Below, in pieces: positions 34,774-43,430 of a stretch of 64,000 bases of DNA. This stretch comes from Fen-1254 sp963769605 (GTDB lineage Bacteria; Bacteroidota; Ignavibacteria; UBA10030): the NCBI GenBank assembly GCA_963769605.1, contig CAVYML010000001.1:638260-702259 (forward strand). The letters are read 5' to 3'. Both the position numbers and the translations under genes were made by a program. The notes below the pieces were generated by a model. That model was not told where the DNA came from. It was given only the letters and a program-made list of their open reading frames with translations, and did not search any database. Positions within the stretch are counted from its first letter, which is position 1. Every line of letters starts with the position of its first letter.

Positions 34774-35595
34774 ATGGACGATCTGCGCACACATATAGCA
34801 GCAGCATTGGATTTCATCCGCACGAAGACGCCGCTCAAACCGACTGTCGGCATTATCCTTGGCACCGGTCTTGGAGGGCTGGCAAAAGAAATAAAGAAAG
34901 AAACAGTGATCGATTACGGTGACATTCCGAATTTTCCAATATCGACTGTAGAGACACATAAAGGGAAACTAATTTTCGGCACACTTGCCGGGAAAAAAGT
35001 TGTTGCCATGCAGGGACGATTTCATAAATATGAAGGCTACACACTCCAGCAAGTGACATTTCCCGTGCGCGTGTTGAAATTTCTCGGAGTCAATACGCTC
35101 CTTGTTTCCAACGCAGCGGGGGCGTTGAATCCGCTTTTTCAAAAAGGCGATGTCATGCTCATGTCCGATCACATCAATCTTCTTGGAGACAATCCCCTCA
35201 TCGGCCCAAACGACGATGATTTGGGACCGCGTTTTCCCGATATGTCGGAGCCGTATCACAGGGAATTGATCGCACTTGCAGAACAGGCGGCGATCGACCT
35301 TAAGATTTGTCTGAGAAAGGGAGTTTACATTGCTATGCAGGGACCGGCGTTGGAAACCCGTGCGGAATATAGGTTTCTTCGATTAATCGGAGGGGATGCG
35401 GTCGGAATGTCGACTGTACCGGAAGACATTATCGCCGTGCATATGGGCATGCACGTGCTCGGTTTCTCGATCCTCACCGATGAATGTTTTCCTGATGCAC
35501 TCAAACCGGCATTGATAGAAGATATTGTCAAGACTGCAAAGAAAGCGGAGCCGAAAATGACCGCGATTATGATAGAAGTTATTAAGAGATTGTAA
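34774..35595 (+). CDS. Purine nucleoside phosphorylase I
   Basis: 273 residues from ATG 34774, with GAGGAAAG nine bases upstream; the frame is open further upstream but overlaps divIVA. It splits purine nucleosides to base and ribose-1-phosphate. Motifs of the trimeric class: GIILGTGLGG (phosphate-binding Ser replaced by Thr), MQGRFHKYEGYTLQQVTFPVRV, LLVSNAAGALNP, GPALETRAEYRFLR, and GMSTVPEDIIAVHMG. Complete. Inserted in an otherwise Bacillus-like order between divIVA and ileS. Confidence 0.95.
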   Translation: MDDLRTHIAAALDFIRTKTPLKPTVGIILGTGLGGLAKEIKKETVIDYGDIPNFPISTVETHKGKLIFGTLAGKKVVAMQGRFHKYEGYTLQQVTFPVRVLKFLGVNTLLVSNAAGALNPLFQKGDVMLMSDHINLLGDNPLIGPNDDDLGPRFPDMSEPYHRELIALAEQAAIDLKICLRKGVYIAMQGPALETRAEYRFLRLIGGDAVGMSTVPEDIIAVHMGMHVLGFSILTDECFPDALKPALIEDIVKTAKKAEPKMTAIMIEVIKRL

Positions 35596-35910
35596 ACTGT
35601 AAATAAAGTAACTGAAGTTACGCACAGTATGAAATGTGCAGAATAAAGTAAAGTTGTTATACCCGAATGTGCCGCTTTACGGCATTTCCCGTTTTTTGGA
35701 TTCCGTCCCTTTGCATCCAAAATTCAGGCGAGCGGGATTCTGGAAAGCGGAACCGTACAGCGGGCCTTTAATCGGCCTGCCTGCCGCAGGCGTGGGATCC
35801 AGTTCTTCTGGATTTCTCCCGACTCTGTCGGAATGGGAATGACATTCTTTTTTTTGTTGCGTAACATCAATATCTAAAATAAAATGTAATGTTTTTTAAC
35901 CCCCAAAAAA
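35596..35910. repeat. Intergenic region with a dispersed-repeat-like hairpin element
   Basis: From about 35728 to 35848 the sequence has the style of a dispersed intergenic repeat. GCCTGC (35775-35780) pairs with GCAGGC (35786-35791), and ATCCAG (35797-35802) pairs with CTGGAT (35808-35813); GGGATTCTGGAAAGC before and GGAATGGGAATGACATTC after are typical ends of such elements. The frame 35636-35842 reads through it and is not considered a gene. Confidence 0.55.
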
Positions 35911-38900
35911 ATGTTTAAACAACTGAACGATAAAATAAATTATCACGAACTTGAATCCGGAATTCGAAAATTCTGGGATGAAAATAATATTTTTAAAAAA
36001 AGCATCGACGAACAAGCAGGCAGACCGCAGTTCACGTTTTATGAGGGTCCACCGACCGCGAACGGACGTCCCGGCATTCATCATGTTATGGCACGTGCGC
36101 TGAAGGATATCGTGTGCCGTTATAAAACGATGCAGGGATATCAGGTTCCCCGAAAAGCGGGATGGGATACACACGGCTTGCCGGTAGAGATTGAAGTCGA
36201 AAAGGCGCTTGGCTTCAAGCACAAAGACGATATTGTCAAGTACGGTGTGGCGAAGTTCAATGAAGATTGCCGGAAATCGGTCTGGAAATACAAAGCTGAT
36301 TGGGAGGAGATGACAAAATCGATGGGCTATTGGGTCGATCTTGATCATCCGTATGTTACGTTCGAAAACAACTATATAGAATCCATCTGGTGGGCGCTGC
36401 AGCAGTATTTCGATCAGGGTCTTATTTACAAAGGTTATAAGATTCAACCATACTGTCCACGCTGCGAAACACCGCTCTCATCACATGAAGTTTCCCTGGG
36501 TTATAAGGATGTCAAAGATCTTTCCATTTATATTAAGCTGAAAGTGAAAGGGGAAGAGAATACCTACTTCCTCGTCTGGACGACGACTCCGTGGACGTTA
36601 ATTTCCAATGTAGCAATTGCCGTTCATCCAGAAGTAGATTACGTCAAAGTTGAGCACAAGGATCAGAAAATAATTCTTGCCGAGGCGCGGTTATCGGTGC
36701 TGGGTGATGAATATACCGTGCTTGAAAAATTAAAAGGCACGGATCTTGCCGGAAAAGAATATGATCGAATGTTTTCTTTCCATAACGTAAAAGAAAAAGG
36801 GTGGTATGTTGTTTTAGCGGATTTTGTAACGACTGAAGAAGGTTCCGGCATCGTGCACATGGCGCCGGCATACGGTGAAGACGATTATCAGATTGGAAGA
36901 AAATACGGACTGCCGACAATTCACCCCGTTAACAAATCGGGAGAATTCGATACGGATGTTCCGCCGTTTGCAGGAAAATTTGTTAAAGACGCCGATGCTG
37001 AAATTGTTGCTGATTTAAAACATCGCGGCATTTTATACAAAAAAGAAATGCACCAGCACAGTTACCCGCATTGCTGGCGTTGTTCATCGCCGCTGCTGTA
37101 CTACGCGCGGGAATCGTGGTATATTCGAACCACCGAATATGCACAGCGTATGATCGATTTGAATAAAGAAATCAATTGGATTCCACCGGAAGTCGGATCG
37201 GGTCGCTTCGGCAATTGGCTCGAGGAAAATAAAGATTGGGCTTTGTCACGCGATCGGTTTTGGGGAACACCCCTGCCGATCTGGATTTGCGAATCCTGTG
37301 GAAAACAAAAATGTATTGGAAGCATCGAAGAACTGAAAAAGGGAAAAGGTATCGAGGAACGGGTCGATCTTCACAAGCCGCATGTAGACCGCGTCACTTT
37401 CGACTGTTCTTGCGGCGGTGTCATGCGGAGAACACCCGAATTGATCGATGTATGGTTCGATTCTGGTTCCATGCCGTTCGCCCAATGGCATTACCCGTTC
37501 GAGAATAAGGAAATATTCGAGAAATCATATCCGGCGGATTTTATCTCCGAAGGCATCGATCAGACGCGCGGGTGGTTTTACACACTGCATTCGATCGGAT
37601 CGTTTTTATTTAAGAAGCCGGCTTTCAAGAATGTGCTGGTCAACGAGTTGATTCTCGACAAGCAGGGGCAAAAAATGTCGAAGACGAAAAAGAACTCGGT
37701 CGACCCTATTGTATTGATCCAAAAATACGGCGCCGATGCCGTACGATGGTATTTGATTGCGCAAAGCCCTCCCTGGCGTACGACACTTTTCGATGAAGAA
37801 GGCATCGGCGAAGTGCAGCGGAAATTTTTCAGCACACTTGTGAACACATATTCTTTCTTCGCTCTCTATGCGAATATCGACGGCTTTACAGGAAACGAAC
37901 CGATTCTTCAGCCGCCGGATCGGCAGGAAATCGACCGCTGGATACTATCGGCGCTCAATTCACTGGTGAAAGAATATCGGACATGCATGGAAAAGTATGA
38001 TCTCACAAAAGCGGCGCGGGCAGTAAGCGACTTTACCATCGATTACCTTTCGAATTGGTACGTGCGGCGTAATCGACGGCGGTTTTGGAAAGGCGAAATC
38101 GGCAAAGACAAGACTGCTGCCTATCAGACCCTTTATGAATGTTTGTCGACCCTTACACAGCTTCTTGCTCCGTTTGCTCCTTTTTTAGCGGAAACCCTGT
38201 ATCAAAACATCGGCACCGCAAACAAGGGAACAAAACTCTCCGTTCATTTGGATGCTATTCCGGAAGTCCGGCAAAACAGCGTCGATTTGGAACTTGAGCA
38301 CTGGATGGAACATGCCATGCGAATCGTCGGCATTGTCCGTGCAATGCGCATGAAATCGAATTTAAAAGTACGCCAGCCGCTTCAAAAGATCTTGATTCCG
38401 GTTAAGGATGAATCCGAATCGGATATGCTGGAACGAGTGAAGGACATTATTTTGGAAGAAACAAATGTCAAAGAATTAGATGTAAAAGTGAGCAATGATA
38501 TTATTAAATATAAAATCAAACCGAATTTTAAGGTCTTAGGACAAAAACACGGGAAACAAACTTCCAAAATCGCAGAAAGAATCCGGTCTTTTAATCCGAT
38601 GGAAATCAGCAAACTGGATGTGGAAGGATTTATCGAGATTGAGGTCGATGGAAAGAGCATTGCAATACAACGTGAAGATGCGGATATCATCACAGAAGAT
38701 ATTGAGGGCTGGCTCGTCGGTCAGGATGGTTCTCTTACCGTAGCCCTTGAAACGGAATTAACGCCTGAACTTGTGCAGGAAGGTCTGGCGCGCGAGTTTG
38801 TCAATCGCATTCAAAACATGCGCAAGGACGCGGGCTTCGAAGTAACGGATCGTATAACCATTTATCATCACTCGTCGGAACCGCTGGCGAAAGTTTTGAC

Positions 38901-39039
38901 GTTACTACGCGACTATATCGCACAAGAAACACTTGCGGTCGATATTTGTTCTCTCTCGCTGGAAGAAGCCAAACAAAAGAATGCAAAAGAGGAAGATATA
39001 AACGGAGAGCAGACTGCACTTGCGGTTGAAAAAAAATAG
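35911..39039 (+). CDS. ileS: Isoleucyl-tRNA synthetase (long, eukaryote-like type)
   Basis: 1042 residues, the length of the long IleS class. The HIGH-type motif is in NGRPGIHHVMARALKD, WDTHGLPVEIEVEKALG follows, and KMSKTKKNSVDP is the KMSKS loop. EDYQIGRKYGL and EGIDQTRGWFYTLHSIG are conserved. Pairs of cysteines suggest two zinc sites: CPRCETP and CWRCSSP early, CESCGKQKC and CSCGG before the KMSKS region. The editing domain lies near residues 190-380. The C-terminal anticodon-binding portion is complete. Charges tRNA-Ile. The eukaryote-like class is associated elsewhere with mupirocin resistance; that is family knowledge, not shown here. dksA follows 60 bases later. Confidence 0.97.
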   Translation: MFKQLNDKINYHELESGIRKFWDENNIFKKSIDEQAGRPQFTFYEGPPTANGRPGIHHVMARALKDIVCRYKTMQGYQVPRKAGWDTHGLPVEIEVEKALGFKHKDDIVKYGVAKFNEDCRKSVWKYKADWEEMTKSMGYWVDLDHPYVTFENNYIESIWWALQQYFDQGLIYKGYKIQPYCPRCETPLSSHEVSLGYKDVKDLSIYIKLKVKGEENTYFLVWTTTPWTLISNVAIAVHPEVDYVKVEHKDQKIILAEARLSVLGDEYTVLEKLKGTDLAGKEYDRMFSFHNVKEKGWYVVLADFVTTEEGSGIVHMAPAYGEDDYQIGRKYGLPTIHPVNKSGEFDTDVPPFAGKFVKDADAEIVADLKHRGILYKKEMHQHSYPHCWRCSSPLLYYARESWYIRTTEYAQRMIDLNKEINWIPPEVGSGRFGNWLEENKDWALSRDRFWGTPLPIWICESCGKQKCIGSIEELKKGKGIEERVDLHKPHVDRVTFDCSCGGVMRRTPELIDVWFDSGSMPFAQWHYPFENKEIFEKSYPADFISEGIDQTRGWFYTLHSIGSFLFKKPAFKNVLVNELILDKQGQKMSKTKKNSVDPIVLIQKYGADAVRWYLIAQSPPWRTTLFDEEGIGEVQRKFFSTLVNTYSFFALYANIDGFTGNEPILQPPDRQEIDRWILSALNSLVKEYRTCMEKYDLTKAARAVSDFTIDYLSNWYVRRNRRRFWKGEIGKDKTAAYQTLYECLSTLTQLLAPFAPFLAETLYQNIGTANKGTKLSVHLDAIPEVRQNSVDLELEHWMEHAMRIVGIVRAMRMKSNLKVRQPLQKILIPVKDESESDMLERVKDIILEETNVKELDVKVSNDIIKYKIKPNFKVLGQKHGKQTSKIAERIRSFNPMEISKLDVEGFIEIEVDGKSIAIQREDADIITEDIEGWLVGQDGSLTVALETELTPELVQEGLAREFVNRIQNMRKDAGFEVTDRITIYHHSSEPLAKVLTLLRDYIAQETLAVDICSLSLEEAKQKNAKEEDINGEQTALAVEKK

Positions 39040-39099
39040 CGTATATTTGTAAACCTATAAATCAGTGCTGCATCCATTTCCGGAGTTTGGGAGATCAAT

Positions 39100-39615
39100 A
39101 TGGCAAAGAAAACGGCAAAGAAGACAACAAAAAAAGCTGTAAAAAAAATAACGAAGCAGAGTGCCAAGACCAAGAAGCTCATACCTGCAAAAGCCGTCCA
39201 ACTAAAGACGAAATTTCCGAAATCGAAAGCAGTACAAAAAAAGGGTTTTAGCAAGGAGGATCTTGCCCATTTCAAGGAAGTTATTCTTGCTAAAAGACAA
39301 GAGATCCTCGAAGAGCTTGAATCATTGAAATCAACGATGATGGATGTAACAACCGGACAGTATGAAATCGAGAATTCAACATATTCTCTTCATATGGAAC
39401 AGGGAACCGATGCGATGGAGCGTGAAAAGACATTTCTCTTCGCATCGCGGGAAGGGAAATTCTTAAATTATCTGGACGATGCTCTCAAGAGAATCGAACG
39501 GGGCGATTATGGTTTTTGCACAGAATGCGGCAGGCTGATCGATAAAGAACGATTAGAAGCGGTTCCGCATTCAACGCTTTGCGTCAAGTGCAAATTGCAG
39601 AAAAATAATCCGTAA
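39100..39615 (+). CDS. DksA/TraR family C4 zinc-finger protein with lysine-rich N-terminus
   Basis: 171 residues. The C-terminal zinc finger is complete: CTECGRLIDKERLEAVPHSTLCVKC (first part CTEC, second CVKC). Before it is the DksA coiled coil with the acidic tip region (TDAMEREKTFLFASREGKFLNYLDDAL). The first ~50 residues are extraordinarily basic, repeating KKTAKK-type segments as in histone-like tails. DksA-type proteins modulate RNA polymerase through its secondary channel. Location between ileS and lspA matches ylyA of Bacillus. A terminator follows immediately. Confidence 0.9.
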   Translation: MAKKTAKKTTKKAVKKITKQSAKTKKLIPAKAVQLKTKFPKSKAVQKKGFSKEDLAHFKEVILAKRQEILEELESLKSTMMDVTTGQYEIENSTYSLHMEQGTDAMEREKTFLFASREGKFLNYLDDALKRIERGDYGFCTECGRLIDKERLEAVPHSTLCVKCKLQKNNP

Positions 39616-39637
39616 AAAAAAAGGCCTTGAATTCGAA

Positions 39638-39674
39638 GCTGGCGGTGACTATGGAAAACATCGCCGGCTTTTTT
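39638..39674 (+). terminator. Rho-independent terminator after the dksA/traR gene
   Basis: GCTGGCGGTG (39638-39647) pairs with CATCGCCGGC (39659-39668) over ten positions including two wobble pairs, followed by six T. It separates the ileS-dksA unit from lspA, whose ribosome site lies right after it. Confidence 0.85.
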
Positions 39675-39696
39675 ATTGTCATCAAAGGAGAAAAGT

Positions 39697-40383
39697 GTGA
39701 AGGCGTTCTATGTCACATTAACAGTCGTCATTGCCGATCAGTTGACAAAGCTTTTTGTCAAAGGGATTGCGTTGCCATCTTTACACATCTATTATCCCGG
39801 CATGCAGCTCGGAGAAAGCGTTTCCATTCTCGGAAGTTTTCTTCGCTTAACGTTCGTAGAGAATCCGGGCATGGCATTCGGTATTGAAGTACAGCACCGT
39901 CCGCTCTTGGTTCTTTTCACCGCCATTGCTGCCGCTGCGATAACTTGGTACCTCTATAGTATTCGTCATGAACGTTTTCTCAACCGCCTGCCGTTCGCCA
40001 TGATTCTCGGAGGCGCGATCGGCAATCTTATTGATAGAATATTCTACGGAGTTCTCTTCGGGGAAGGACCCTTGTTGTATGGAAAGGTTGTGGATTTTAT
40101 CGATATGAATTTTTTCAAAATCAATCTTTTCGGATTTCATATAAATAGGTTTGCCGTGTATAATATCGCCGATGCTTCGGTCAGCGTCGGGCTGGTTTTA
40201 ATGCTGTTATTTCATCGGGCCCCGGAAAGAAAGAAACCTGAAGCAGAGATGGACCAAACAACGGAAATACCGAGGATTGGAGCGACCGATACAGGCCTGC
40301 CGCTTGGCGGCCTGAAACCGGATGGGATGAAAAGTATCGGGGAATCGGACAGAGGGAGTATAGGAACATCAATCGAAGGATAA
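39697..40383 (+). CDS. lspA: Lipoprotein signal peptidase (signal peptidase II)
   Basis: 228 residues from GTG 39697, with AAAGGAG ahead of it. LspA cleaves the signal peptides of diacylated prolipoproteins in the inner membrane. Four membrane helices are visible. The catalytic aspartates are in GGAIGNLIDRI and YNIADASVSVG, and VENPGMAFGI and VVDFIDM complete the motifs. The last ~55 residues form a polar, glycine-rich tail not present in usual LspA (about 160-175 residues). The corresponding DNA (about 40288-40330) resembles the intergenic hairpin element at 35775, so the tail may derive from a repeat. rluD follows. Confidence 0.95.
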   Translation: MKAFYVTLTVVIADQLTKLFVKGIALPSLHIYYPGMQLGESVSILGSFLRLTFVENPGMAFGIEVQHRPLLVLFTAIAAAAITWYLYSIRHERFLNRLPFAMILGGAIGNLIDRIFYGVLFGEGPLLYGKVVDFIDMNFFKINLFGFHINRFAVYNIADASVSVGLVLMLLFHRAPERKKPEAEMDQTTEIPRIGATDTGLPLGGLKPDGMKSIGESDRGSIGTSIEG

Positions 40384-40414
40384 ATTCTATTCGTTCATCA
40401 GTAAATCGAAATTT

Positions 40415-41434
40415 GTGGAGCATGCAATGATCGAAGGGGAAGATGACCGGCAAAAAATTCATATAATCGTTCCGGCGGGGGAACATCGTAAACGGATCGA
40501 TGTATATCTTACACAGCGTATCGAACATGCAACGCGTACGAAAATTCAGGCCGGCATCGAAGCAGGCCTGGTTCTTGTAAATGGGAAAAAAATCAAATCG
40601 AGCTACCAGCTCAATTCAAACGACAGCATACTTGTCACACTGCCGCATCCTACAGCCCCCGACGCCCTGCCGGAAAATATTCCGCTCTCCATTGTCTATG
40701 AAGATGATGCTCTGCTGATTGTTAACAAGGCGGCAGGAATGGTTACGCATCCGGCTTACGGGAATTACACGGGAACATTGGTCAATGCATTGCTGTATCA
40801 TTGCAACTCCCTTTCTTCCATGAATACTGCATTGCGTCCCGGAATTGTTCATCGTCTGGATAAAGACACAACCGGACTCATTGTCGTCGCCAAGACGGAT
40901 ACATCGCATGCTTTTTTAGCAAAGCAATTTTCCCGGCGCACAATCGAACGGGAATACTGGGCAGTTGTTTGGGGAGAATTTAAAGAAAAGAAAGGGGAGA
41001 TAGATGCAAACCTGGGGCGGAGCAAAAAGGATCGGAAAAAAATTGCCGTAACAAAAGAGGGAAAACATGCGGTAACGGAGTATAAGGTGCTCGCATACTT
41101 CGATTTTCTTTCACTTGTCCGGTTGCATCTAAAAACCGGACGAACCCATCAGATTCGAGTTCACCTTGCACATATAGGACATCCGGTATTCGGGGATCCG
41201 ACGTATGGCGGGCGAAGCAGCACATGGGGAGGATTGGACGGTTCTCAAACGCAGCGAGCGGTAAATCTTCTAAAAAAAATTCCACGGCAGGCCCTTCATG
41301 CAAAAACAATAGGATTCATTCATCCGACAACGAAGGAATTTATGCGGTTCGATTCAGAATTACCGGATGATATGAAAGAAGTTTTGGCGGGATTTCAATT
41401 TTCTGTGGAAAAAAAAGGAGAGCGGCAAACTTAG
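40415..41434 (+). CDS. rluD: RluA/RluD family 23S rRNA pseudouridine synthase
   Basis: 339 residues from GTG 40415; ATG at 40427 is an equally good start. An N-terminal S4 domain (RIDVYLTQRIEHATRTKIQ) is followed by the catalytic domain: IVYEDDALLIVNKAAGMVTHP, the catalytic Asp in HRLDKDTTGLIVVAK, and RTHQIRVHLAHIGHPVFGDPTYGG. Such enzymes isomerise uridines in 23S rRNA. The placement after lspA equals ylyB in Bacillus. The end of the gene overlaps one arm of a minus-strand terminator. Confidence 0.95.
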   Translation: MEHAMIEGEDDRQKIHIIVPAGEHRKRIDVYLTQRIEHATRTKIQAGIEAGLVLVNGKKIKSSYQLNSNDSILVTLPHPTAPDALPENIPLSIVYEDDALLIVNKAAGMVTHPAYGNYTGTLVNALLYHCNSLSSMNTALRPGIVHRLDKDTTGLIVVAKTDTSHAFLAKQFSRRTIEREYWAVVWGEFKEKKGEIDANLGRSKKDRKKIAVTKEGKHAVTEYKVLAYFDFLSLVRLHLKTGRTHQIRVHLAHIGHPVFGDPTYGGRSSTWGGLDGSQTQRAVNLLKKIPRQALHAKTIGFIHPTTKEFMRFDSELPDDMKEVLAGFQFSVEKKGERQT

Positions 41435-41506
41435 GCCCCTCCACCATGAGGACTCAAAAGCTTCCGCTCTCTCCTGTATGAGGCGAAGACCACTCAACTC
41501 CGCCTC
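41409..41506 (-). terminator. Minus-strand terminator with adjacent hairpin
   Basis: Read on the minus strand: GAGGCG (41501-41506) pairs with CGCCTC (41480-41485), then GGAGAGAGCGG (41464-41474) pairs with CCGCTCTCC (41417-41425), with an inner CCTC/GAGG stem, and eight T follow (41409-41416). It overlaps the rluD 3' end. It may terminate transcripts of the gene ending at 41800 or be the 3' end of a small RNA. Confidence 0.65.
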
Positions 41507-41799
41507 GTTATCTTTGTTACTCGATTGTATAGGAATTTCCCTATTATTACATTTTAGTGATTAGACATCTTATCATGTAAATGGTTTAATTAAAAAATAA
41601 GTTTTGCAAAATAATCGTAATTTTCTACAGAGGAGATGAATAACCGATTGTATTTAGAAGGGTTTCTGTGTTTTTTGTAAAAAAACGAGGAATTATATAC
41701 AACGGACATAGTAAATGGCAGATGGTTAATAGTCATGTGTCATTTGTTTGTGCTCATTAAAAAACCAAGAACTACGAACCAAGAACCCGATCGACCTTT
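41507..41799. other. Intergenic region with a short GAAC-rich array
   Basis: AT-rich and without protein-coding signal. Bases ~41762-41790 read variants of CCAAGAACTACGAACC, the word family also found at 24486 and 50092. Confidence 0.45.
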
Positions 41800-42867
41800 T
41801 TAATCTTTTTTATGTGTCTTTTCTTTTGACTTTTGCAATGCGGGTCCCGTATTGCGATCGCGATTATAACGTTCTATGAGCTGTTGACGCTTTTCTTTTT
41901 GCTGTCCTTTAGCTGGTTTAATTGTCGTTCGTTCTTGACGTGTAACGGTTTTTTGATTACCAGAAGAACGAGTGTGAGGTAATCCATGTCCCGGCTCGAC
42001 TCCAGATTCCTGTGTTTGCATCCTGGGAACATTTTGGAAATCCCCTGAAAGCGGGCGTTCACCTCTGTGAAAATTCGGCGTTATAATCTGTTGATGAAGC
42101 GCGGACATCGATGGGCGATAGACCTCAATCCTTGACTCTTGAAGACGTGCGTATTGTTCCCCTGGTACTTGCCGCTCGCTTATCATCCTTTGTTCAATGC
42201 GGATATTCCCTCGACGTGAAATCTCATCTGGTGCAATGCCGCGATTGATAACGTGATCATGTTCGATTTCAAATCTCTCTGCAGCACGCGTGTTGCCGAA
42301 AACGCGGTGGACATCATTTTTACTTAAGAAGTCATCCTGACGAAAATTATGTGAAAATCTATCATACCGAACAAACGACCAATAATGTTCGGGCGCCCTC
42401 CAATGCTGAGAATAATGCAGGCCTAATGAAAAATCGAATATTGCATAGGGCGGTAATGGTGCCCATCCTATGCAATCGTCGTTCGAACGCCATTCGACCC
42501 ATGATGGAGCCCATACATCGTCCGGCATCCATACCCATCCGTAAAAATCGTCATAGAACCAGCGTCCGTAATGGTAAACAATCCAACCGAAAGGTTCATC
42601 GGATATCCAATACCAACCTTCATTAGTCCATTCCCAGCGTCCCAATGAATACGGCCGCCATTGGCGGGGAAGATTAAACGGACGCCAAACATGCACTCCG
42701 CCGTTGAATTCAATCCACTCGCCATGCGGAGAAAGATTCGAATAAAAAAAACCAAAATGATCTTCTGCCGGAATTTCGGCCGCAATTGTGCCATTCAGTA
42801 AGCTGGAGATCATAAGGCTGCTAAAGAGGATGAACGTAAGGCTCATTATTTTTTTCATACTGTCCAT
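41800..42867 (-). CDS. Secreted Trp/Tyr-rich protein with DUF6600-like YXXW repeats
   Basis: About 355 residues from ATG 42867, preceded by GGAAAG; an upstream in-frame ATG at 42891 is possible. A signal peptide (KKIMSLTFILFSSLMISSLL) is followed by ~120 residues packed with aromatic repeats, such as WRPYSLGRWEWTNEGWYWIS, FGWIVYHYGRWFYDDFYGW, and VWAPSWVEWRS with IGWAPLPPY, which is the pattern of the DUF6600 / YXWXP type proteins. The C-terminal ~180 residues are Arg/Gln-rich, basic and apparently disordered. Likely periplasmic or cell-surface; function unknown. No coding partner on the same strand. Stands between rluD and the GIDE-LemA pair. Confidence 0.8.
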   Translation of the reverse strand: MDSMKKIMSLTFILFSSLMISSLLNGTIAAEIPAEDHFGFFYSNLSPHGEWIEFNGGVHVWRPFNLPRQWRPYSLGRWEWTNEGWYWISDEPFGWIVYHYGRWFYDDFYGWVWMPDDVWAPSWVEWRSNDDCIGWAPLPPYAIFDFSLGLHYSQHWRAPEHYWSFVRYDRFSHNFRQDDFLSKNDVHRVFGNTRAAERFEIEHDHVINRGIAPDEISRRGNIRIEQRMISERQVPGEQYARLQESRIEVYRPSMSALHQQIITPNFHRGERPLSGDFQNVPRMQTQESGVEPGHGLPHTRSSGNQKTVTRQERTTIKPAKGQQKEKRQQLIERYNRDRNTGPALQKSKEKTHKKD

Positions 42868-43430
42868 TTTCTTTCCACTGGAGAACAACAATTCACATGC
42901 CAGCTTATAAAAATGCCTCTTTAATTAAATTTCAAGGTCTTGTGATTCCTCAATGTATAGAAAAAAGGGCGAATTGTTGCATGCAATAGACACAAAGTAA
43001 AAAAAAGAAGTGAACTCTGCTGCTGTGTATAAATTGAATTACCTTTTTTGTAACCCATGATAGTTCCCCCTATGGGATAAGGACAAGAAGCAGCCACCGT
43101 GACCATTTCCATTGCTTTATTAACTAAAGCACATGGTTAGCATGGAAGAAATCCGATCGGTCAATCCTTCGAAATTGGAAATTGATTTCGTCTGAGGGTG
43201 GTATCCAATTGGCTTGCTTATAGCCGAAAATATCGCTTTATTGACCCGAACGATTGTTGTAATTATAATCGAGTCTTGGGGATTGTCGTAGCGGTGTGAT
43301 GTTAAATCCTCTTGATTTGATGAAAATACAAAGATAGAGGATTTTTTATTAGAAGGCGGTTTGCCCGGCTTATAATATCTGCAAGTCCTTAAACCGGTTA
43401 GCGTATTCTTTCAATAAAGGACTCATTAAG
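42868..43430. other. Intergenic region, possible -10 element for the GIDE-LemA pair
   Basis: About 560 bases between two divergent genes. TATAAT occurs at 43371-43376, but no good -35 is seen at the right distance. The palindromes TTGCATGCAA (about 42976) and CCCAT/ATGGG (about 43054-43077) were noted. No gene is supported. Confidence 0.35.

Noticed and set aside
35636..35842. 68-codon open frame after pnp
   Set aside because: Reads through a dispersed hairpin repeat; such frames are repeat artefacts.
42921..43112. 63-codon open frame on the minus strand
   Set aside because: No ribosome site and no coding signal; left as intergenic.
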